A stretch of DNA of 12,136 nt from Methylotenera sp. UBA6020 (GTDB lineage Bacteria; Pseudomonadota; Gammaproteobacteria; Burkholderiales; Methylophilaceae): the NCBI GenBank assembly GCA_002429455.1, contig DIZU01000025.1:2867-15002 (forward strand). The letters run 5' to 3'. The notes under the pieces were generated by a model. It made no database searches, was not told where the DNA came from, and was given only the letters and a program-made list of their open reading frames with translations. The stretch's first letter is position 1, and every line of letters begins with the position of its first letter. The position numbers and the translations under genes are program-made. Shown here piece by piece: positions 7,136 to 12,136 of this stretch.

Positions 7136-8386
7136 TTATTTGACCTTTTTCAAGATTAATGTGGCGCCGGTACCGCCAAAAGCAAATGAATTCGACATTG
7201 CATACTCAAGATTTGGCAAGGTTTTGGATACATTAGGTACATAATCCAAATCACATTCAGTGTCTGGCCGAATGAGGTTAATAGTGGGTGGTAGCATGTT
7301 GGTATTTACCGCGAGCGTAGTGATAATTGTTTCCAGCGCGCCGGCAGCGCCCATCAGGTGCCCATGCATTGATTTAGTTGAGCTCATACTCAGCTTGTAA
7401 GCATGTCCATTAAAAACTTTTTTAACCGCATTGGTTTCCGTAATGTCATTGAGTTGTGTCCCTGTGCCATGAGCATTAATGTACTGAATATCGTTTGGCG
7501 ATAATCCTGCATCTGCAAGCGCGGCTTGCATGGTTGAGGCTTGCCCGTTGACTGAGGGCTGCGTAATATGATTGCTATCATTTGCTGTGCCATAGCCAAC
7601 GATTTCCGCGTAGATCGTTGCTCCACGCGCTTCGGCATGTTCAAAAGACTCTAGGAGCAACATAGCTGCACCTTCACCTAACACCAAACCCGTGCGGTTA
7701 GCTGAAAAAGGCTTGCAAGAGGCGCCCAGATCATCCACGTCTTCTTCAGCCAGCGTTCGAAGTGCTTCCCATGCCTTGATGCTGCCATAGGTTAAAAGTG
7801 CCTCGGTGCCTCCCGCCAACATTACGTCAGCATAACCATGACGTATTAGCCTGGCAGCTTCGCCAATCGCAACGGCTGAAGATGAGCAGGCGGTGGAAAA
7901 GGTTTGATTTGGGCCTGTAATTTGATGCTCAAGCGCAATAGCCGAGGCAGCAGCATTATTCATGCTCATCAATACAGTAAAAGGTTTAAGCCGACTTGCA
8001 CCATCTCGATAAAGCCTGACATAGCCTTCTTCAAGCGAATTTGCGCCTCCCATGCCGGTGCCAAGATATATGCCCATACGTGGCTTTACTGCATCGTCTA
8101 AGATCAAGCCTGCATTCTTAATGGCTTCTATGCTCGTATAAAGTGCCATTTGGCTGGCACGATCGAGCATTGAATATGTATGCTTACTAAAATGATCTGC
8201 AGGGTTAAACTGCGCCTGCGCAGCAATTTTACAATCTAATTGATCGACAAATGGGGCATCTAGTAGTTTGATGCCTGAAACGCCGCCAAACACCTGTTGT
8301 ATTAAATCAGCAATATTATTACCAAGTGGTGATACCACGCTTAAGCCAGTAATGACCACTCGTTTACGCTGTAAACTATCAGTCAT
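7136..8386 (-). CDS. FabF-type beta-ketoacyl-ACP synthase (KS)
   Basis: This is a complete thiolase-fold condensing enzyme of 416 residues. The nucleophile is C167 in STACSSSAVAIGEA. The two histidines are H306 in NAHGTGTQLND and H343 in GHLMGAAGALE, preceded by the conserved K338, and the C-terminal glycine loop is NSFAFGGTGATLIL (about 398-411). This Cys-His-His set is that of decarboxylating KASI/II enzymes, so it should elongate an acyl chain with malonyl-ACP. It is not a chain-length-factor type, which lacks the cysteine. It overlaps the acyl carrier protein stop by one base (TAATG), so the two are almost certainly partners. The context (own ACP, aminotransferase, hydrolase) argues for a secondary pathway, not housekeeping fatty acid synthesis, since no fabD, fabG or fabH is adjacent. 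Confidence 0.95.
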   Translation of the reverse strand: MTDSLQRKRVVITGLSVVSPLGNNIADLIQQVFGGVSGIKLLDAPFVDQLDCKIAAQAQFNPADHFSKHTYSMLDRASQMALYTSIEAIKNAGLILDDAVKPRMGIYLGTGMGGANSLEEGYVRLYRDGASRLKPFTVLMSMNNAAASAIALEHQITGPNQTFSTACSSSAVAIGEAARLIRHGYADVMLAGGTEALLTYGSIKAWEALRTLAEEDVDDLGASCKPFSANRTGLVLGEGAAMLLLESFEHAEARGATIYAEIVGYGTANDSNHITQPSVNGQASTMQAALADAGLSPNDIQYINAHGTGTQLNDITETNAVKKVFNGHAYKLSMSSTKSMHGHLMGAAGALETIITTLAVNTNMLPPTINLIRPDTECDLDYVPNVSKTLPNLEYAMSNSFAFGGTGATLILKKVK

Positions 8387-8667
8387 TATTGTTTTTGTGC
8401 AACAATTAATCGGTGTACTAAAGCGGTTACATCCTGCAAAGTATTAATGTTGATTTGATCATTAGGCACTTTAATTTTGAAATAGTCTTCTGCATTAAAA
8501 ATCAAGTCAAACGTATCTAGTGAATCTAAACCAAGCTCTTTTAGGTTGCTGTCAGCTTTAATAGTATCTATATCCAACTCCATTTTAGACGCAATCATTT
8601 GTGCTAATACTTTTGATATTTCATCAATATCCAGCACTTTATCTGAGCTAACTGAATGGTCTGTCAT
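8386..8667 (-). CDS. Acyl carrier protein (93 aa)
   Basis: This is a dedicated carrier protein with the four-helix ACP pattern. The phosphopantetheine site is S49 in LKELGLDSLDTFDLIFNAED (about residues 42-61), a normal DSL motif. The protein is slightly longer than housekeeping AcpP, with about a dozen extra residues at the N-terminus (MTDHSVSSDKVLD). The second helix, LDTFDLIFNAEDYF, differs from the canonical LDTVELVMALEEEF, suggesting adaptation to the neighbouring ketosynthase. The Shine-Dalgarno AAGGACG sits about nine bases before the ATG. It follows the alpha/beta hydrolase by 23 bases and overlaps the ketosynthase by one base. A phosphopantetheinyl transferase is not in the window and must come from elsewhere. 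Confidence 0.95.
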   Translation of the reverse strand: MTDHSVSSDKVLDIDEISKVLAQMIASKMELDIDTIKADSNLKELGLDSLDTFDLIFNAEDYFKIKVPNDQININTLQDVTALVHRLIVAQKQ

Positions 8668-8690
8668 TTTTAAACGTCCTTTTAGTTTGT

Positions 8691-9611
8691 CTATACCAAG
8701 GCTTGTATTGCGTTAAACGAAGTCAGCATCTCTGACTGTTGTTTGCAAAACACTGCGGTACGCTTTGCTACATCGTCTTTACGTTTATCAAGCGTTAACA
8801 CGTGATAGGTATCATTTACAAAAAAAGTTTCTATCGTTTTTGATGCAATATTGGCCTGCGTATAATAGGCATTTTTTAAGCTCGCCATGTCATCTTCGGT
8901 AGAGTGCACAATCAGGGTAGGCGCAATGACGTTTTTCAAGGATTTTTTAGCCGCTTTGATTAAACGCATGCTTTCTAAAATCACGGTTGCCGGCGTTTTG
9001 AAATATCCAATTTTATCTGCTGCGTGATGGTCGCGATTTTCTAGAATGGCGTGCACTAGTGCCCGCGTTCGTTCGTCTTTAATACCATAAGGGGAGGTTT
9101 CTTCCCACTGCATAAAGTATTTAAGTGGGGTGTAAAGTACTAATGGTAAAAGTATTTTTTGTTTGAACTTAGGTACATTCCAGCCATCATAAAAAAACGT
9201 AGTTGAAAGTAAAATCACTCCGGCTATTTGATGCTTCTTTTTAGCCGCTAGTAATAGCGCAATTAGCGCACCCATAGACAGTCCCGCTACAAAGACATGT
9301 TCACATTCTTCTTTCAGTGCATCGAATGCAACCTCAATGGATTGATACCAATCATGCCAGCGGGTTGCAGTTAAAGCCTCAATCGTAGCGCAATGCCCGG
9401 CCAGTTCAGGACAAGCAACGGTAAACCCTTGGCGAGCAATGGTCTTGCCGAACTGTTTCATTTCTGTAGGTGTTCCGGTTAAACCATGTACCAGTAAAAC
9501 GCCTACTTTACCTTTACGTTCAATAAAACCAATAGGACCCAAAAGCTCATCAATTTTATTATGTGACTTTATTTCCAAGGCAGACTCTTTCGATATTAAA
9601 TCTTGTGTCAT
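8691..9611 (-). CDS. Alpha/beta hydrolase, esterase/thioesterase-like
   Basis: A serine hydrolase of 306 residues resembling the Est30/monoacylglycerol lipase type. LLVHGLTGTPTEM (about residues 39-51) forms the oxyanion loop. The nucleophile elbow is GLSMG with S112. The acid is D240 or D241 in HSTEDDMAS, and the histidine is H270 in DTYHVLTLD. All catalytic parts are present, and there is no signal peptide, so it is cytosolic. In a cluster with its own ACP and KS, a likely role is release of the acyl product (thioesterase) or trimming of an ester or lactone, but the sequence does not prove either. Its ATG overlaps the stop of a possible 36-codon membrane peptide (ATGA); no strong Shine-Dalgarno is seen, which fits coupling. 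Confidence 0.9.
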   Translation of the reverse strand: MTQDLISKESALEIKSHNKIDELLGPIGFIERKGKVGVLLVHGLTGTPTEMKQFGKTIARQGFTVACPELAGHCATIEALTATRWHDWYQSIEVAFDALKEECEHVFVAGLSMGALIALLLAAKKKHQIAGVILLSTTFFYDGWNVPKFKQKILLPLVLYTPLKYFMQWEETSPYGIKDERTRALVHAILENRDHHAADKIGYFKTPATVILESMRLIKAAKKSLKNVIAPTLIVHSTEDDMASLKNAYYTQANIASKTIETFFVNDTYHVLTLDKRKDDVAKRTAVFCKQQSEMLTSFNAIQALV

Positions 9612-9718
9612 ATGTAACCACTACTCACAATTACCATGCCTAAGCTAATGCAAGCCACGTTTAACCAGCGCTGGGCACTCTCCCGTTTTTTTAAACCAAG
9701 CTGAATTTGTAATGACAT
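9608..9718 (-). CDS. Possible 36-aa membrane peptide overlapping the hydrolase
   Basis: An ATG at 9716-9718 opens a 36-codon frame: MSLQIQLGLKKRESAQRW, then a hydrophobic tail LNVACISLGMVIVSSGYI. A basic/amphipathic head and one roughly 18-residue hydrophobic stretch predict a single-span membrane peptide. Its TGA shares four bases (ATGA) with the hydrolase start, the usual sign of translational coupling. It fills much of the only sizable gap in the operon (9612-9796). Its own ribosome-binding site is weak (AAGGA lies about 17 bases away), and a TTG at 9745 could add nine residues. No homolog is known to me, and chance cannot be excluded. Confidence 0.4.
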   Translation of the reverse strand: MSLQIQLGLKKRESAQRWLNVACISLGMVIVSSGYI

Positions 9719-9796
9719 TTTGTTGACGCAGAAAGTCCTTATCAATGGTCAAAGCCAAAAGTGTTGAGGTCTCTGCATATAAGTTATCAATTTAAG

Positions 9797-11170
9797 CTAT
9801 TGTGCGCCGCAGCGTTTAAGCAGCGATTCAAACAATTGAATACCTAAATCAATTTCCTCATTGGTAATAAGCAATGAAGGTGCTAGAGTGATTACGTTTT
9901 TTTGATACCCGCCAATGTCCAGCACCAAGCCATATTGTTTACCACTAATATCAATGTCGCCTTTTAAACCCTCGTTAAACATGCGGTCAGCCAGCGCACG
10001 GCTTGGGGTGTAACCATCTTCAGTGCAAAGCTCAATACGCAAGGCCAAACCAAGTCCACTCACATCACCTACTACTTTCCAGCGTGATTTCAGTTCTTGA
10101 ATACGCTTCAAAAAGTAGGCACCACGTTCGCGGATTTGTGGCTCAAAATCATGCTCTTGCGTCATTTTCATAACTTCAAGCGCCACTGAAGTTCCGAGCG
10201 GATTTGATGCGAAAGTGGAATGGGTAGTGCCTGGTGGAAATTTCTCTGGATTAATTAATTCCTCACGCGCCCATATCCCAGATAAAGGATTTAAACCGTT
10301 GGTTATTGCCTTACCAAATACAAATATATCTGGCACGATGCCAAAATTTTCCCAAGACCAGAGTTTACCCGTACGATAAACACCCATTTGTATTTCATCG
10401 GCAACCAATAATACATTACGCTTTTTGAGGCTTGCTTGCAGTTTTTGCATGTAACCTTCGGGCGGAATAATATAGCCGCCAGTGCCTTGAACAGGCTCAA
10501 TATAAAATGCACCAAATTCACATTGTTTAGCTTTTTCATCCCAAACAGACTGATATTCCGTTTCAAATAACTTTTCAAACTCTTTGTGGCAATAGGTATC
10601 GCAAGTTTCTACTTTCATGTCGTACGGACAGCGGAAGCAATATGGGTATGGCACAAAATGCGCACGATCAGAAAAGTTACCAAAACGACGACGATATCGG
10701 TAGCTAGAAGTAATCGCAGAAGCGCCTAACGTACGGCCATGATAGCCTCCCATAAAGGCAAATTGATGAGTCTTGCCTGTATGATTGCGTACAACTTTGA
10801 GAGAGTCTTCAACTGCTTGTGCACCCCCAACATTAAAATGCACGCGACCTTTCTCGCCATACTTATCTTCCATGTACTTACAGATAATTTCTGCTAAATC
10901 CACTTTTTCTTTATGTAAATATTGGCTTGCCAGTTGCGGTAACGTATCAATCTGTTTTTTCAGTGTGTCGCTGATACGCTTGTTTTTATAGCCAAAATTT
11001 ACCGCTGAATACCACATTTGCCAATCAAGGTAAGGGGTATTGTTTTCATCATATAAAAAACTGCCTTCACAACCCTCAAATACCTTAGGCGGGTCAGCAT
11101 AATTCACAGTATCGCCATGTGAGCAATACTTATCGTTTTTTTCTAAAATTTCGATGATTTTGGTATCCAT
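9797..11170 (-). CDS. Class III PLP-dependent aminotransferase
   Basis: The 457-residue fold-type I enzyme is of the ornithine/GABA/beta-alanine transaminase superfamily. Landmarks are NVGGAQAVEDSLK (113-125, phosphate-binding region), GGYHGRTLGA (141-150), EPVQGTGG (225-232), VADEIQMG (256-263, D258 contacting the PLP ring nitrogen) and FGKAITNG with K287 as Schiff-base lysine. THSTFASNP (316-324) is the second phosphate loop. It should move an amino group from an amino acid to a carbonyl, or the reverse. A cysteine cluster C178, C181, C190 and C194 (YCFRCPY...CDTYC) is inserted after the HGRTLGA region, like that recalled in archaeal class III members. The start has GGAAGAG nearby. It follows the HAD gene by 53 bases, same strand. 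Placement with KS and ACP suggests amination of an acyl-derived carbonyl. Confidence 0.93.
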   Translation of the reverse strand: MDTKIIEILEKNDKYCSHGDTVNYADPPKVFEGCEGSFLYDENNTPYLDWQMWYSAVNFGYKNKRISDTLKKQIDTLPQLASQYLHKEKVDLAEIICKYMEDKYGEKGRVHFNVGGAQAVEDSLKVVRNHTGKTHQFAFMGGYHGRTLGASAITSSYRYRRRFGNFSDRAHFVPYPYCFRCPYDMKVETCDTYCHKEFEKLFETEYQSVWDEKAKQCEFGAFYIEPVQGTGGYIIPPEGYMQKLQASLKKRNVLLVADEIQMGVYRTGKLWSWENFGIVPDIFVFGKAITNGLNPLSGIWAREELINPEKFPPGTTHSTFASNPLGTSVALEVMKMTQEHDFEPQIRERGAYFLKRIQELKSRWKVVGDVSGLGLALRIELCTEDGYTPSRALADRMFNEGLKGDIDISGKQYGLVLDIGGYQKNVITLAPSLLITNEEIDLGIQLFESLLKRCGAQ

Positions 11171-11223
11171 CAGGCAAGCTCTTCCGTTAAATGAATTAAA
11201 TTGTGATGTTTAGTGCTGATTGT

Positions 11224-11907
11224 TTATGCAACTAGGTTTTTGGCTATTGCGCCACTTAATTGCTTGTTAGCAATATCCCATTTCTTAACTACGTCTAAGA
11301 CTTCTGCAAAGGTTTGAAAGCGTCTAAATGTTATATTTTCTTGTTCACAATGGGTAATGAGCTTACCTTTTGCAAACACAATATCTGCATGTTTAGCGAG
11401 GCAATAATCAGATTTTCCATCGCCTACCAACACGATGGGGCCGCCGACATCTTCAGATAACTGCTCGGCTATTTGGCATTTACATACACCATTACCGGCT
11501 TTGCAATCTGGATTGCGGTACGGGTAGCTGATTGCAACGCCATTTGGTTTGAAATGCAGCTTGTTGGCGTATATTGGCATGCTAGGAATTGCCGCATTAC
11601 GAGTTGCCACATCGATGGCGTGATCCAAGCCATCACTTACAATGGCCACTTTAGAAAATTGACTAATATATTTATAGAATGGGATGAAACTGGCATCTAG
11701 CTGGATACCACGAAAAAAATTCTCTAGTGTGACTTGGTCTACTTCTACCAAATCTAACTGTTGTTGCATACAGTCGATTGCTGTAATTGCACCTTTTAAC
11801 CAATCCGCTTCGAGATCTTTCCAACTATCATCAGCAAAGCGCTCTAACATAGCATCCACCGTATCACCTACAGAAAGGGTGCCATCAAAATCAATCACAA
11901 ATAGCAT
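11224..11907 (-). CDS. HAD-IB phosphatase, MtnX/phosphoserine-phosphatase-like
   Basis: This 227-residue haloacid-dehalogenase phosphatase has all four motifs. Motif I is DFDGT with D6 (nucleophile) and D8, motif II is IVSDG with S91, the motif III lysine is probably K136 or K143, and motif IV is GDGKSD with D163 and D167. Subclass IB helical cap sequence lies between residues 14 and 80. A CKAGNGVCKC stretch (135-144) with three cysteines is typical of the MtnX-like branch. It should hydrolyse a small phosphate ester in the cytosol; MtnX proper acts in methionine salvage, but none of the other salvage genes are here, so another phosphate monoester is likelier. It is the first gene of the operon, with AAGAGAA as ribosome-binding site before the ATG. 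Confidence 0.88.
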   Translation of the reverse strand: MLFVIDFDGTLSVGDTVDAMLERFADDSWKDLEADWLKGAITAIDCMQQQLDLVEVDQVTLENFFRGIQLDASFIPFYKYISQFSKVAIVSDGLDHAIDVATRNAAIPSMPIYANKLHFKPNGVAISYPYRNPDCKAGNGVCKCQIAEQLSEDVGGPIVLVGDGKSDYCLAKHADIVFAKGKLITHCEQENITFRRFQTFAEVLDVVKKWDIANKQLSGAIAKNLVA

Positions 11908-11934
11908 GTATAGTATTTTCTCTTTTTATTACAA

Positions 11935-11947
11935 ATTGTTTAACAAT
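11935..11947. promoter_or_regulatory. Short palindrome ahead of the biosynthetic operon
   Basis: ATTGTT-T-AACAAT has 6-base inverted arms and lies 28 bases upstream of the first gene of the operon, in a very A/T-rich leader. It is a plausible operator position, but in such A/T-rich DNA it may be chance. Convincing -35 and -10 boxes are not evident nearby. Confidence 0.25.
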
Positions 11948-12020
11948 CATTAATACTAAAGTTTAAACGCATGTAACTTACAAACTACTTACACTTTGCT
12001 AAAAAACCAAGTGTATGTGG

Positions 12021-12136
12021 TCATTTAATTACCTTTATACCAGCAGTTTTATACCTAACCTTCTGAACGAGGTGACTTTTCCTTTTATCATCTAATTCGT
12101 CTTTTTTAAAAGGGGGCGCGCTCAAATTTGAAGTGC
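12021..12136 (-). CDS. Possible C-terminus of an upstream gene (partial)
   Basis: A minus-strand frame enters from the window edge and runs 37 codons to a TGA at 12021-12023, ending VQKVRYKTAGIKVIK. It is lysine-rich and unremarkable, and I cannot name a family. If real, it is the preceding gene on the same strand, ending 113 bases before the HAD gene. TACACTT and AAGTGTA (12009-12015 and 11990-11996) form a hairpin just past its stop without a following U-tract, so a terminator is doubtful. Confidence 0.3.
   Translation of the reverse strand, partial: TSNLSAPPFKKDELDDKRKSHLVQKVRYKTAGIKVIK

Noticed and set aside
9720..9790. Alternative open frame in the aminotransferase/hydrolase gap, in another frame from the 36-codon peptide
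   Set aside because: It has no ATG or GTG start with a ribosome-binding site and ends without coupling to the hydrolase; the ATGA-overlapping frame is better supported.
6300..11900. Operon considered as housekeeping fatty acid synthesis, biotin synthesis or methionine salvage
   Set aside because: The fab genes, the other bio genes and the mtn genes that would define these pathways are all missing, and the class III aminotransferase has no BioA-specific feature I can identify.

Overview
The window looks like chromosomal DNA of a proteobacterium, most likely gamma- or possibly beta-. This rests on the bacterial tRNA-Thr with encoded CCA, the Shine-Dalgarno sites, the LysR/aldo-keto reductase/DHA2-MFS gene set, and a GTAG-headed REP palindrome of the kind associated with RAYT transposases. 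Genus is not certain. No rRNA, CRISPR array or complete transposase gene is visible.

Region 1 (1-969) holds half of a repeat element at the left edge, an ASCH-domain gene, tRNA-Thr(UGU) and a 64-residue cysteine-containing conserved protein, all on the minus strand. Region 2 (about 970-5460) is a visibly more GC-rich resistance/detoxification-type cassette: a DHA2 drug/proton antiporter, a manganese-cupin resembling hydroxynitrile lyase and an aldo/keto reductase on the minus strand, with a divergent LysR regulator. It is bracketed by two diverged direct copies of a roughly 130-bp repeat and, further out, by two inverted copies of a second repeat. Three of its four genes carry a single-event lesion: a premature stop in the MFS gene and one-base frameshifts in the reductase and regulator. 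Only the cupin is clean. Region 3 (5456-6028) holds a broken glyoxalase/VOC gene whose start codon appears separated from its body by a 151-bp miniature element with a REPIN-like core, and which has also lost its middle.

Region 4 (6029-11907) is an AT-richer, tightly packed minus-strand operon of about six kilobases: HAD-IB phosphatase, class III PLP aminotransferase, a possible 36-residue membrane peptide, an alpha/beta hydrolase, a stand-alone acyl carrier protein, a FabF-type ketosynthase and a GNAT/FemAB-like acyltransferase. The active-site residues that I can name are present in all the enzymes. Together they look like a small dedicated pathway that extends an acyl chain on its own carrier protein, aminates a substrate, and releases or transfers the product. 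I do not recognise it as a characterised system, and it is the best candidate here for something undescribed. Its last gene, the acyltransferase, has a one-base frameshift.

Because four genes carry single-base or single-codon lesions, the first question for any user is whether these are true mutations or assembly/sequencing errors.
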